Part shown: one piece after another, positions 18,491 through 27,521 of the stretch
Numbering within the stretch: position 1 is the first letter of the stretch
How the letters are laid out: each line of letters opens with the position of its first letter
Assembly (NCBI GenBank): GCA_041396985.1
Contig: JAWKXO010000004.1
Location: forward strand, 310,001 to 374,000
Length of the DNA stretch: 64,000 bases
From: Emcibacteraceae bacterium
Lineage (GTDB): Bacteria; Pseudomonadota; Alphaproteobacteria; Sphingomonadales; Emcibacteraceae
Direction: 5' to 3'
Made by a program: the position numbers and the translations under genes
Notes under the pieces: generated by a model
Told to the model about the DNA's origin: nothing
Databases searched by the model: none
The model's input: only the letters and a program-made list of their open reading frames with translations

Positions 18491-18967
18491 TTAAAAATTT
18501 AAATCCTTAAGCCTTGACTGCCAATGGTCATCACCTTCAAGGACAATATTTCTAGCCCCTTCCTTTTCAGCCATTGACAGCGTAATTTTAAGATGCTCCT
18601 CCGGCAGACTGTCCCCCATCCGGTCAGGCCATTCAATCATTGTCACTGCCGTATCGAACCCTTCTTCTATGCCGAGTTCATAAATTTCATTCATATTTTC
18701 AAGACGGTAAAGATCAATATGCCAGACGGTCGGTGTGACAATGTCATCAAGGTCAGGTTCATAAATCTGCACCAGATTAAATGTCGGGCTTGGCACATCT
18801 TCATGATAGCCCAGCGCATGGATAATTGCCCGGCAGAATTCTGTTTTTCCTGATCCCAGATCACCATTCAATGCCAGTATGTCCCCGGTTCTAAGCAGGG
18901 GGGCAAGGGAAGCGGCTAGACGACGGCTCGCTATAATATCTTTGAGATAAAAGTCTTTCAGGATCAT
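18491..18967 (-). CDS. tsaE: tRNA threonylcarbamoyladenosine biosynthesis ATPase TsaE
   Basis: 158 residues. TsaE is the ATPase partner of TsaB/TsaD in forming t6A37 on ANN-decoding tRNAs. Walker A GDLGSGKT at residues 35-42, then SPTFNLVQIY (switch region) and WHIDLYRLEN, and the C-terminal MIEWPDR motif, all diagnostic for the family. The ATG overlaps the stop of the divL-like gene by four bases (ATGA), so translation is coupled. Confidence 0.95.
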   Translation of the reverse strand: MILKDFYLKDIIASRRLAASLAPLLRTGDILALNGDLGSGKTEFCRAIIHALGYHEDVPSPTFNLVQIYEPDLDDIVTPTVWHIDLYRLENMNEIYELGIEEGFDTAVTMIEWPDRMGDSLPEEHLKITLSMAEKEGARNIVLEGDDHWQSRLKDLNF

Positions 18968-21501
18968 ATAGGCAACTGGTTTATTTCATGAATTGTTTCT
19001 ACCGCTGACAATTCATCAGAAATGGGGAAATTTTTAGGCAGTTTACAGGTCATTTCCGTTCCCAATCCAAGATTACTTTCAACCAGTATTTTTCCGCCAT
19101 GCTTTTCAATAAATATTTTCACCAGCGACAGCCCAAGTCCTGTTCCTTTTCCTTTAGGAACGTTTGAACCGGTATAGAATTTATCAAAAATATCTTCAAA
19201 TTCACTATGGCTGATGCCAATACCATCATCCTGTACGCTGATATAATAAAAATCCTCATCCTGCCAAGTTTTAATCGCAACATGGCCGGCTTCCGGCGTA
19301 AATTTGACGGCATTACTGAGTAGATTGGAAATAGAATGCTGAATGCGTTTTTCATCGCCATGAACCGACGTCAGGTTTTTATCGAGTGATACATCAAGTT
19401 GAATGGATTTCTGCTTAATCCGTTCTTCAAGCTTACTGACGACCCCGTGTATGGTTTCATTAACATCAAAATCCGCTGCTTCGATATAAAGTCCGCCAGC
19501 TTCAATGACGGAAAGGTCAAGAATATCATTTATCAAATCAAGAAGATAATCTGATGCGCTTAATATATTGCGCATATATTGATGTTGTTCATCATTAAGC
19601 GGTCCCTGATATTCCTTTTCAAGAAGTTCGGCAAAACCAAGCACACTATTAAGCGGATTACGAAGTTCATAAGACATATGAGCAAGGAAATCAGTCTTGA
19701 TATTTTGTGCTTCCTCAAGCGCCTCATTATGTTTACGAAGAGAATATTCAACCCTGTAGCTATCTGTAACATCAATAAAGATTACAAGAACCGCCCCATC
19801 AGGCAGCGGCACAAGGGAGAAATTGATGACTTTTTCGTTTTTCAGTTTAAACTGCCCGGCGGAGGCTTCTTTCTTCACTTCACCGCCAACAATAAGATTT
19901 TTAAACTCCTCAATCGGGTTACTGCTTTCAAATAATTCAGCACAACGATTAAGCACATCAATTGCATGCGGTTTCGATTGGAGAAAATCTGACTTAATCT
20001 CCCAAATGTTTATAAACCCATCATTGAAAAGCTGAAGCCGTCCGTCCACACCGAACACGGCAATTCCTTCATGCAGATTATCAAGCGTTTCCCGCTGCAC
20101 GGCAATCAGCGTGTTATAGGAACTTTCAAGAGCAAAATAGTCCGTAACATCCTCATAAAACACCAGCATACCACCAAGAGGATGCTGCTGCATAACGACA
20201 CGGAGTGTCTTGCCATCAGGCAAATGCATCATTGATTCCACAGGGTCAATCACTTTGGTATAGGCATCAAGCTGCTTTTTCTTCCATTCCGGAAAATTCG
20301 CCTGCTCCGGTAATTTTCTTGCTTCCCTTAAAGATTCAAGAATTTCGCCGTAATGCGGATGGCTGAATAACAGACTTTCCGGAAGTCCCCAAAGGCGAAC
20401 ATAGGCTTTATTATAATATTCAAGTCTCATACCGCTATCAAAAATAGCCACGGCTGATGAAAACTGGTCCAGAGTTTCCGCATATGACTCCGTATGATCG
20501 GCCAGGCTGCCACGGGCCTCTTCCAGTTCAGTAATATCCTGCGCATAACCAAGAATTGCTTCCTTATGATCATCAATTTCATAAGGAATATTATGAAAAT
20601 CCATTGAGCGACGCTCGCCATTAATCACCACAAAATGGCTTTCCGAACTGGGCTCACCGCGCTGACTTACATTTTCAGCCATACTCCTGATGCTGACACC
20701 AAGTGTGTTAATAGCAAGTTCAAGATTATTTTTAATCACATTGCCAAAACTGCCGCCATCCACCGCTTCTACATATGCTTTATTAACCCACTGCAGATTA
20801 AGGTCTTCGCCTCTGATCCAGATTGGAAATTTTGCCTTGTTCAGCGCATTTTCAAGAAGGCGCGCCCGGTCACTTCTTTCCTGTGATTCAAGTGTTTGAT
20901 ATCGCTGGATTTTTTCCGCAATGGTATTATCTTTTATCCAGACGACATAGCAGTCTTCCGACGCTGCCCCTATTGAAATTTTATTGCCTGAAATCAGCAA
21001 ATGCATATTAAACTGGTTTAGATCTACTGACTGTGAGAACTCTGTTCCATCGGAGAGCAAACTATTCAGATTTGCATCAAATCGTGCCTGGTCAAGAAGG
21101 GAAAATCTTGATTTAAGATCATCAAGACTGTCCGGGACGGTCTCATCCTCAAAACGGATATCAATGGTCGAACTGATGAGCAGTTCTTTATTGCTGTTCC
21201 AAAGGAGAAAACTGTCCTGACGCTGTGAGATTATTTTTTTTAAATAATCTTCATTATTCATCGTTCTGTTAAGCGCTTTTGAGGTCTGCCTGCGCTGGTA
21301 AATTAACCAGAAAATAAGAGAAAGTGTCAGGATAAAAAACAGTACCAGGGCAATAATAAACTGATTATTTTGTTCCGATCCGAAATCAATACCCGCAAAA
21401 ATATCCGCACTGGCATATGTATTGGAAAAAACAAAGGCCAATAAAGCTGCGTTTAAAACTTTAATATACAATCTAAAGCGAATTGCAAAAAATCCCTTCA
21501 C
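18964..21501 (-). CDS. divL: DivL-like multi-PAS sensor pseudokinase with tyrosine at the phospho-acceptor site
   Basis: 845 residues. Two hydrophobic segments at the N-terminus (about 14-30 and 47-66), then several PAS-like domains (about 95-580), then HisKA and HATPase_c. The H-box reads AHMSYELRNPL: the residue normally His is Tyr611 (codon TAT at 19671-19669). This substitution is the hallmark of DivL, which binds phosphorylated DivK and controls CckA in Caulobacter. The ATP site looks intact: NLLSNAVKFT, DDGIGIS, GKGTGLGLSLVK. It sits upstream of tsaE as in related genomes. The start is a GTG at 21501 without a clear ribosome site, so the exact start is uncertain. Confidence 0.85.
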   Translation of the reverse strand: MKGFFAIRFRLYIKVLNAALLAFVFSNTYASADIFAGIDFGSEQNNQFIIALVLFFILTLSLIFWLIYQRRQTSKALNRTMNNEDYLKKIISQRQDSFLLWNSNKELLISSTIDIRFEDETVPDSLDDLKSRFSLLDQARFDANLNSLLSDGTEFSQSVDLNQFNMHLLISGNKISIGAASEDCYVVWIKDNTIAEKIQRYQTLESQERSDRARLLENALNKAKFPIWIRGEDLNLQWVNKAYVEAVDGGSFGNVIKNNLELAINTLGVSIRSMAENVSQRGEPSSESHFVVINGERRSMDFHNIPYEIDDHKEAILGYAQDITELEEARGSLADHTESYAETLDQFSSAVAIFDSGMRLEYYNKAYVRLWGLPESLLFSHPHYGEILESLREARKLPEQANFPEWKKKQLDAYTKVIDPVESMMHLPDGKTLRVVMQQHPLGGMLVFYEDVTDYFALESSYNTLIAVQRETLDNLHEGIAVFGVDGRLQLFNDGFINIWEIKSDFLQSKPHAIDVLNRCAELFESSNPIEEFKNLIVGGEVKKEASAGQFKLKNEKVINFSLVPLPDGAVLVIFIDVTDSYRVEYSLRKHNEALEEAQNIKTDFLAHMSYELRNPLNSVLGFAELLEKEYQGPLNDEQHQYMRNILSASDYLLDLINDILDLSVIEAGGLYIEAADFDVNETIHGVVSKLEERIKQKSIQLDVSLDKNLTSVHGDEKRIQHSISNLLSNAVKFTPEAGHVAIKTWQDEDFYYISVQDDGIGISHSEFEDIFDKFYTGSNVPKGKGTGLGLSLVKIFIEKHGGKILVESNLGLGTEMTCKLPKNFPISDELSAVETIHEINQLPI

Positions 21502-21557
21502 GGATATTAATCAAGCACTTATCAAGTCAATAAAATAACCAGTTTAAAAGCAAAAGA

Positions 21558-21595
21558 AAAGCCCGTTCATAAATGATTAACCATGAACGGGCTTT
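21558..21595 (-). terminator. Intrinsic terminator after ahcY
   Basis: AAAGCCCGTTCAT, 12-base loop, ATGAACGGGCTTT, read on the minus strand with a T-rich tail. It lies between ahcY and the divL-like gene. Confidence 0.8.
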
Positions 21596-21616
21596 AAAAT
21601 CTTAATCTAAGATTAT

Positions 21617-22912
21617 TTAGTATCGATAATGGTCAGACTTGAATGGACCTTCTTGGCTTACACCAATATAATCCGCCTGCTCCTTATTCAGTTTTGTCAG
21701 ATGAACACCTAAGCGGGCCAGATGAAGCGAGGCCACTTTTTCATCAAGGTGTTTTGGCAGAACATATACTTTATTTTTATAATCAGAAGTATTGTTAAAA
21801 AGTTCCATCTGCGCAAGTACCTGATTGGTAAAGGACGCGCTCATCACAAAACTAGGGTGGCCCGTCGCACAGCCAAGATTAACCAGACGACCTTTCGCAA
21901 GAACAATCAGACGCTTGCCATCAGGGAAAATAACCTCATCCACCTGTGGTTTCACTTCTTCCCATTTATAATTAGATAGAGCCGCGATCTGAATTTCAGA
22001 ATCAAAATGTCCAATATTACAGACAATCGCCCGGTCTTTCATTTTTCTCATATGGTCTATGGTGATTACATCAAAATTTCCGGTACAGGTAACAAAAATA
22101 TCGCCCCGTGATGCGGCATCATCCATGGTGACCACTTCATAGCCTTCCATCGCTGCCTGTAAGGCACAGATCGGATCAATTTCAGTAACCAGAACACGGG
22201 CCCCCTGGCTTCTTAAGGAAGCGGCAGAGCCTTTACCCACGTCACCAAAACCGGCAACGACGCAGACTTTACCGGCAACCATAACATCGGTTGCACGCTT
22301 GATCCCATCCACCAGGCTTTCACGACATCCATAAAGGTTATCAAATTTTGATTTGGTCACACTGTCATTCACATTAATGGCCGGAACCGTCAGTCTTCCT
22401 TCCTTTTCCATCTGGTAAAGCCGTAGCACACCTGTGGTCGTTTCTTCGGAAATACCCCTGATATCATCCAGTAGTTCAGGAAAATCCTTGTAAACCATTG
22501 CCGTCAGGTCACCGCCATCATCAAGAATCATATTCGGGCGCCAGCCATTGGGGCCAACAATCGTTTCACGAATACACCAGTTAAATTCTTCTTCATCCAT
22601 CCCTTTCCAGGCAAAGACGGGAATTTTTGCAGCGGCCATTGCCGCAGCCGCATGATCCTGGGTTGAGAAAATATTACAGGATGACCAGCGCACCTCAGCA
22701 CCCAGTGCAATAAGTGTTTCCATCAATACGGCAGTCTGGATCGTCATATGCAGGCAACCCGCAATTCTTGCCCCTTGCAATGGTTTTGATTTACCATACT
22801 CTTCGCGTAGTGCCATAAGGCCAGGCATTTCTGTTTCTGCAATATCAATTTCACGACGGCCCCAACCGGCCCCTGAAATATCCTTGACTTTATAGTCTGT
22901 GAAGTCTGTCAT
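21617..22912 (-). CDS. ahcY: S-adenosyl-L-homocysteine hydrolase
   Basis: 431 residues. It splits S-adenosylhomocysteine to adenosine and homocysteine, keeping methylation reactions running. Features: N-terminal CLHMTIQTAVL, EVRWSSCNIFSTQDH, substrate-site NVNDSVTKSKFDN, the NAD-binding VAGFGDVGKGSA and CNIGHFD, and the C-terminal DHYRY that is typical for the family. Ribosome site AAAGGAC. It has its own promoter and terminator, and lies between the PTS genes and divL. Confidence 0.97.
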   Translation of the reverse strand: MTDFTDYKVKDISGAGWGRREIDIAETEMPGLMALREEYGKSKPLQGARIAGCLHMTIQTAVLMETLIALGAEVRWSSCNIFSTQDHAAAAMAAAKIPVFAWKGMDEEEFNWCIRETIVGPNGWRPNMILDDGGDLTAMVYKDFPELLDDIRGISEETTTGVLRLYQMEKEGRLTVPAINVNDSVTKSKFDNLYGCRESLVDGIKRATDVMVAGKVCVVAGFGDVGKGSAASLRSQGARVLVTEIDPICALQAAMEGYEVVTMDDAASRGDIFVTCTGNFDVITIDHMRKMKDRAIVCNIGHFDSEIQIAALSNYKWEEVKPQVDEVIFPDGKRLIVLAKGRLVNLGCATGHPSFVMSASFTNQVLAQMELFNNTSDYKNKVYVLPKHLDEKVASLHLARLGVHLTKLNKEQADYIGVSQEGPFKSDHYRY

Positions 22913-22966
22913 TGGATTGAAGTCCTTTTATATAGTCTTGATATAATGATCATTAAAATTACTATT

Positions 22967-22995
22967 CCTATACCCGCCTTCGCTTAAAATGGCAA
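22967..22995 (-). promoter_or_regulatory. Sigma-70 type promoter of ahcY
   Basis: On the minus strand TTGCCA (-35), a 17-base spacer and TATAGG (-10), 55 bases before the ahcY ATG. I see no conserved SAM or SAH riboswitch fold in the AT-rich leader. Confidence 0.5.
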
Positions 22996-23057
22996 GCATA
23001 AAGAAATCTTTATATATCTATATATTGAAAAATATTTAACAACTAACTAAGAATGGT

Positions 23058-23345
23058 TTAGCTGCCTTCACCGAATTTATCACAGACCAGCTTTTCAATT
23101 GCGTTTAGAAGCTGATCCTTTTCCGGTCCTTCAACAAGGATTGTGATTTCCTCACCGATGCCCGCTGCCAGCATCATAAGTCCCATAATTGATGTACCAC
23201 ATACAGACACACCATCTTTTGATACGGTAACTGTTGCATTATATTCACTGGCCAAGCCGACAAATTTGGCGGATGCACGTGCGTGTAACCCCCGTTCATT
23301 GCAGATTTTTATTTTCCGGCTGTCACCATTTTCGTCGGTGCTCAT
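23058..23345 (-). CDS. ptsH: HPr-family phosphocarrier protein
   Basis: 95 residues. The phosphorylated histidine is His21 in NERGLHARAS, and a serine-site region VCGTSIMGLMMLAAG follows, the segment recognised by HprK. In alphaproteobacteria this HPr belongs to a regulatory phosphorelay rather than sugar uptake. The start overlaps the EIIA stop by four bases, so the two are translated together. No enzyme I or sugar permease is in the window. Confidence 0.92.
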   Translation of the reverse strand: MSTDENGDSRKIKICNERGLHARASAKFVGLASEYNATVTVSKDGVSVCGTSIMGLMMLAAGIGEEITILVEGPEKDQLLNAIEKLVCDKFGEGS

Positions 23346-23752
23346 TCCTGACCACCGGATAACACATGTGAGGCGATATTGATATATTTACGCCCGGATT
23401 CCTGCGCAGCTGTGACCGCTTCTTCCATGGTGCATGGCGTTGAGCGGACGCTGGCAAGCTTGATCAGCATAGGCAGGTTAATGCCCGCGATCACTTCTGC
23501 TTTGCTGCTATCCATGACCGAAATAGCAAGATTTGATGGTGTACCACCAAACATATCTGTAAGGATTATCACGCCGTTCCCTTCCTCAACTTCGGTGACT
23601 GCATCGAGAATATCCTGACGCCGTTGTTCCATGTCGTCATCCGGCCCAATTGAAATTGCCTTAAGCGCTGTTTGAGGGCCAACCACATGCTCCATTGCAG
23701 CAATGAATTCTTCAGCCAGCCTTCCATGGGTAACAACAACCATTCCAATCAT
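23342..23752 (-). CDS. PTS EIIA component, mannose family
   Basis: 136 residues, a stand-alone EIIA-Man domain. Active-site His9 lies in VVVTHGRLA; the motif ILTDMFGGTPSNLA is characteristic. No IIB, IIC or IID partners are present, so it probably accepts phosphate from HPr as a signal. It has a likely promoter just upstream (23785-23813) and is followed by the HPr gene with a four-base overlap. Confidence 0.92.
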   Translation of the reverse strand: MIGMVVVTHGRLAEEFIAAMEHVVGPQTALKAISIGPDDDMEQRRQDILDAVTEVEEGNGVIILTDMFGGTPSNLAISVMDSSKAEVIAGINLPMLIKLASVRSTPCTMEEAVTAAQESGRKYINIASHVLSGGQE

Positions 23753-23784
23753 ATTTTAACCTTTTTTATTAGTCCTGAATGCAC

Positions 23785-23813
23785 AGTATAATCCGTCTTT
23801 GGAAAGAGAACAA
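23785..23813 (-). promoter_or_regulatory. Possible promoter of the EIIA-HPr pair
   Basis: Minus strand: TTGTTC, 17 bases, TATACT. The -10 is good, the -35 weak. It overlaps an AAAGAGAA/TTCTCTTT inverted repeat just behind rapZ. Confidence 0.35.
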
Positions 23814-23820
23814 TTCTCTT

Positions 23821-24714
23821 TTACAAAGAAAGCTCACGGTGGTGAATGTTTACTTTATAATTTTTTTCTTTCAACAAAGCGCCAAGTTTTTCAGCCAAAA
23901 AAACAGATCTATGTTTGCCTCCGGTGCATCCGAATGAAATCGTCAGATATGATTTGCCTTCTTTTTTATACTCTGGAAGCAATGTAAGGATAAGCGAAGA
24001 AATTTTATCCCAACTGCTGTTAAAAACCGGATCCCGCATGATATACTCTCCAACAACCTCTTCTCTGCCGGTTTTGGCTTTGAGTTTTTCATCATAATGA
24101 GGATTTCTTAAAAATCTAACGTCAAAGACCAAATCCGCATCACGCGGCAACCCTTTCGGATAGGCAAATGAACTTACAGAAATGCTTAGTCCTTTTTCCT
24201 GCCCCCGTTCAAAATGCTGGGAAAGCACGCGCCTGAGATCATGAATACTATATTCCGATGTATCAAAGATATAATCACTTTGCGCTTTAATGACTTCCAT
24301 CATCTGTCGTTCACGGGCAATTCCATCACTGACCGGCCTATCCTTGGCCAAAGGATGACGTCTGCGGGTTTCAGAAAACCGGGCAGATAAGACCTCATCT
24401 CCACTATCAAAATAAAGAATTTTGATGGAAATTCTTTCCTGTTCCTTTATTCGTGATAGAACTTTAACGATATTTTCCGGCTGAAAATTTCGTGTCCTGG
24501 CATCGACCCCAATTGCCAATGCCGGGTTAATATGATCCGGGTCATTTTTCATTGCCAGATCAATAAGACTGGGTAACAGATTAATCGGCAGATTATCTAT
24601 TGCCTCATATTCGAGATCTTCCAGCACTGAAAGGGCCGTTGACTTGCCTGCTCCTGACATACCTGTGATCAGCAGCAGATTTAAAACATTACTTTTTTTT
24701 CTCATTTCATTCAT
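23821..24714 (-). CDS. rapZ: RNase adapter / nucleotide-binding protein RapZ
   Basis: 297 residues. Walker A GMSGAGKS at residues 18-25, then LEDLEYEAIDNLP, ETRRRHPL and the C-terminal TGGKHRSVFLAE motif, all typical of RapZ (YvcJ family). In Escherichia coli RapZ directs RNase E to GlmZ and so tunes glucosamine-6-phosphate synthesis; its alphaproteobacterial role beside HprK is less clear. The ATG overlaps the hprK stop by four bases. Confidence 0.94.
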   Translation of the reverse strand: MNEMRKKSNVLNLLLITGMSGAGKSTALSVLEDLEYEAIDNLPINLLPSLIDLAMKNDPDHINPALAIGVDARTRNFQPENIVKVLSRIKEQERISIKILYFDSGDEVLSARFSETRRRHPLAKDRPVSDGIARERQMMEVIKAQSDYIFDTSEYSIHDLRRVLSQHFERGQEKGLSISVSSFAYPKGLPRDADLVFDVRFLRNPHYDEKLKAKTGREEVVGEYIMRDPVFNSSWDKISSLILTLLPEYKKEGKSYLTISFGCTGGKHRSVFLAEKLGALLKEKNYKVNIHHRELSL

Positions 24715-25118
24715 AATTTTAACATTAACCTGATTTTTGCTATAGCAGACCCTGAAAAAGCATCAATTTTATAGAGTGGGATTTTGCAACCATCCTGTTC
24801 AAAAAAAGCGGCTTTGGGCAATCGTTCAATTTCCTTTTCCGGCGTCAGTTCAAGTGCCAGTCCCAATCTGCTGGACTTTACATAGCCAAGCTTGATTAAA
24901 CCCACACCACGTACTTCAATCAGTCCGGCAATATTCGGCGCCGGATGCGCATAAAGAAAACCGTCATCCCCATCGACTTTGACATAATCATCAGAAACCA
25001 GTTTGGCCCCCGCATCAATCAGGCGCAGGGCCAGATCTGATTTTCCTGATCCGGAAGGCCCGAAAATTAATATTCCTTTTCCTTCAAACTCAACACAGGA
25101 GGCATGATGTAGTGTCAC
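24711..25118 (-). CDS. hprK: HPr kinase/phosphorylase, short alphaproteobacterial form
   Basis: 135 residues, containing only the catalytic domain; the N-terminal domain of Gram-positive HprK is missing, as usual in this class. P-loop GPSGSGKS (residues 20-27), LVSDDY and the signature IEVRGVGLIKL are present. It phosphorylates or dephosphorylates the regulatory serine of HPr. It starts 11 bases after chvG, so chvI, chvG, hprK and rapZ are likely one unit. Confidence 0.93.
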   Translation of the reverse strand: MTLHHASCVEFEGKGILIFGPSGSGKSDLALRLIDAGAKLVSDDYVKVDGDDGFLYAHPAPNIAGLIEVRGVGLIKLGYVKSSRLGLALELTPEKEIERLPKAAFFEQDGCKIPLYKIDAFSGSAIAKIRLMLKL

Positions 25119-25129
25119 AGCGCTAATCC

Positions 25130-26575
25130 TCAGTTATCTGCAAGCGGTAATAATACAACGAAGCGCGCACCAATAATATTCTTTTCATCATCCATTCGGT
25201 TTTCAGCATATATTTCTCCGCCGTGGGCTTCAACCACCTGCTTACAAATATTGAGACCGAGACCGGAATGTTTGCCGAAAGCCTCTCCCTTGGGTCGCTC
25301 GGAATAAAAGCGATCAAAAATATTTTCCAGTTTGTCTTCCGGAATGCCAATTCCCTCATCCTCAACCAGAATTTCGACCATATTATTCCGCCGTTTCATT
25401 CTGATCCATATATTGCCGTCTTTGCGGGAAAAAGAGATCGCATTATCCACCAGATTTCGAATCAGCTGCCCAAGTTGCCCTTCAAGACCACGAACAAAAT
25501 AAGGGGCTGAATTACCGTCACGAAGTTTAAACCGGCGTTGCTTTATATCAAGGTGCAGATGCGGCAGATTATCTTTTTGCGTGGTCAGATAAATATCTAT
25601 CATGGTTTCAAGCAGTGCAGTCATATTGACCTGCTGCATCATCGAATGGGACATTTCAGCATCAAGCCGAGACACATCTGAAATATCCGTGATCAAGCGG
25701 TCCAGCCTTTTAACATCATCGCTGATGATGGCTCTCAGTTTTTGCCGGTTTTCTTCAGTTTTGGCATATTCCATCGTCTCAATTGCACTACGCATGCTGG
25801 TCAGGGGATTTTTAAGCTCGTGGGCAACATCGGCCGCAAAACTGGCGACCGCATCAATTTGTTTGGCAAGTATTTCCGTCATATCCTTTAGGGACCTTGA
25901 AAGATCCCCAATCTCATCATTTCTGGATGATAAATCTGGAATATTTGATTTTTCCCCCAGACTGATATTATCCGCTGAATGGGCAAGTTTTAATATTGGT
26001 CGCACAATGGTTTTGGCAAGAAACAATGATAATAGAAGTGTGATAAGCAGTGACACACAAAAAATCTGAATGATGGTCAGGCGAACGTCCTGAACTGCCG
26101 CATATATATCGCCGGTATCGGTTGATAACATTAATGCTCCCAATACCCGGCGGAAGCGCTGTACGGGCACCGCAACTGTGATTATATCCCGCTGATCATC
26201 AAGTCTTCTGACCCGGCTGCTGACTTCACCGGCAAGTGCGGTTAATACTTCCGGATAGTCAGTCGCCATTTCATCTTCAAGCTCATGGTAAGTCTCCAGG
26301 CTTTCACGATTATTCTGAATTTTATCAAGAATGAGAGAAACTTCCCTGTTTATAATTTCCCAGAAGTCACCGATACCGAGCTTTTTAGGCATGGTATTTT
26401 CGACAACCACATTATTGATATTCAGATCACGGCTATCAATCATCAATTCGTTATTTATGGCAAAATAACGGGTGCGAAGTTTGGTAATATTGACCAGTCG
26501 AACTAGGATATTTTTTGCCGGTTCAATCAAAAGTTCCGTCGTGTCCGGATCATCTGTCGCCGTCTCCCCCAGCAC
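25130..26575 (-). CDS. chvG: ChvG-type sensor histidine kinase, 5' end broken by indels
   Basis: The intact frame gives 481 residues: end of the periplasmic sensor, a transmembrane segment (LTIIQIFCVSLLITLLLSLFLA), HAMP, HisKA with phospho-acceptor VAHELKNPLTSMRSAIETM, and HATPase_c with NLVDNAISFS, DEGIGIP and SGLGLNICKQVVEAHGG. The true N-terminus is visible upstream in shifted frames: RILAVNLNALIF, then LGGGVLYVDQVQNTLMQSRDELV, then AEFIWRVLGETA, which meets this frame. At least three single-base losses separate them between 26576 and 26715, so the native start is not resolvable. The ChvG/ChvI pair senses acid or envelope stress in rhizobia. Confidence 0.85.
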   Translation of the reverse strand: MLGETATDDPDTTELLIEPAKNILVRLVNITKLRTRYFAINNELMIDSRDLNINNVVVENTMPKKLGIGDFWEIINREVSLILDKIQNNRESLETYHELEDEMATDYPEVLTALAGEVSSRVRRLDDQRDIITVAVPVQRFRRVLGALMLSTDTGDIYAAVQDVRLTIIQIFCVSLLITLLLSLFLAKTIVRPILKLAHSADNISLGEKSNIPDLSSRNDEIGDLSRSLKDMTEILAKQIDAVASFAADVAHELKNPLTSMRSAIETMEYAKTEENRQKLRAIISDDVKRLDRLITDISDVSRLDAEMSHSMMQQVNMTALLETMIDIYLTTQKDNLPHLHLDIKQRRFKLRDGNSAPYFVRGLEGQLGQLIRNLVDNAISFSRKDGNIWIRMKRRNNMVEILVEDEGIGIPEDKLENIFDRFYSERPKGEAFGKHSGLGLNICKQVVEAHGGEIYAENRMDDEKNIIGARFVVLLPLADN

Positions 26576-26850
26576 CCGCCAGATAAATTCAGCGTCTGAC
26601 TAACTCATCACGTGATTGCATCAGGGTATTCTGGACCTGGTCCACGTATAGAACACCGCCGCCCAGAAAATAAGCGCATTAAGATTCACCGCCAGAATAC
26701 GATCAGCGGTGAAATTAGTCTTCTTGTTCTTTTAATTTTATATTTATTAGCTCACTATACCTATCCGACACCGTAGTGTCTCTATCCCGTCGAATGTATC
26801 ACTGATCGGTGAATTTTTCTCAGGCGTTTAATATGACTGCCGTAATGGTT
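26576..26850 (-). other. Cluster of frame breaks spanning the chvI 3' end and chvG 5' end
   Basis: Read on the minus strand, the chvI tail continues as SHIKRLRK, FTDQ, DTFDGIETL, YGVGYRYSELINIKLKEQED and a TAA at 26717-26715, each in a different frame. The chvG head then follows as ISPL, RILAVNLNALIF, LGGGVLYVDQV and AEFIWRVLGE, again in different frames. The peptides are well conserved; only the frame is lost, six or more times in about 250 bases, mostly as missing single bases. A low-quality stretch of assembly is the simplest explanation. Confidence 0.75.
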
Positions 26851-27443
26851 CGGTCATCAACATAGATATCATCATTATAAGCGACATCCATCAACTGGTC
26901 CCTGCTTTTCACATGTCCCGGATGCTGAACAAGGGCTTGCAGAATTAGAAATTCGGTGACAGTAAGCTTCACATCTTTCCCATCCCAGTCACAAATATGG
27001 CGGACCGGATCAATTTTCAGACGGCCCCGGACAATAACCCCCGTTTCATCCTCGTCTTCAGTTTTTGCTTTTTTAACGGCGTCCATCCGACGCAAAATAG
27101 TTTTAATTCGTTCAATAAGAAGACGCTGGGAAAATGGTTTCTTTATATAATCATCCGCTCCCATTTTAAGGCCGAGCATTTCATCAATTTCATCATCCTT
27201 GGATGTCAGAAATATAACGGGCAGATTTTGTTTTTCACGCAGACGGCGAAGAAGTTCCATCCCATCCATGCGTGGCATTTTAATATCAAGAACGGCAAGA
27301 TCGCCAGGATCTTTTGTTATCCCTTCGAGTGCACTGGCACCATCCGTAAATGTGCGAACTTTAAAACCCTCACTCTCAAGGGCCATACTTACGGATGCCA
27401 GAATATTCTGATCATCATCGACAAGGGTTATTACTGATGACAT
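26820..27443 (-). CDS. chvI: ChvI-type response regulator, C-terminus frameshifted
   Basis: Receiver domain with the acidic pair (LVDDD), phospho-acceptor LAVLDIKMPRMDG, FLTSKDDEID and KPFSQRLL, followed by an OmpR-type winged helix (VKLTVTEFLILQALV, YNDDIYVDDRTI). The frame ends early after RTITAVILNA; the missing SHIKRLRKKF...YGVGYRY is encoded in other frames down to the stop at 26715. The recognition helix region is therefore lost from the open frame. ATG 27443 was chosen for AAAGGA upstream; the frame is open 15 codons further. It is followed by chvG, hprK and rapZ. Confidence 0.85.
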   Translation of the reverse strand: MSSVITLVDDDQNILASVSMALESEGFKVRTFTDGASALEGITKDPGDLAVLDIKMPRMDGMELLRRLREKQNLPVIFLTSKDDEIDEMLGLKMGADDYIKKPFSQRLLIERIKTILRRMDAVKKAKTEDEDETGVIVRGRLKIDPVRHICDWDGKDVKLTVTEFLILQALVQHPGHVKSRDQLMDVAYNDDIYVDDRTITAVILNA

Positions 27444-27521
27444 CTGGTTTTTTTCCTTTCTTGAACGAATCTTAATATATATTACCACGATTGCTGGTAT
27501 GAGTTCAAAAAATTGCGTTAT

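Noticed and set aside
22913..23057. Possible SAM or SAH riboswitch ahead of ahcY
   Set aside because: The 145-base leader is AT-rich, with no conserved GC-rich stems of SAM-II, SAM-IV or SAH types; an ordinary promoter explains it.
23803..23821. AAAGAGAA/TTCTCTTT hairpin as rapZ terminator
   Set aside because: No U-tract follows on the minus strand, and the repeat overlaps a likely promoter for the EIIA gene.
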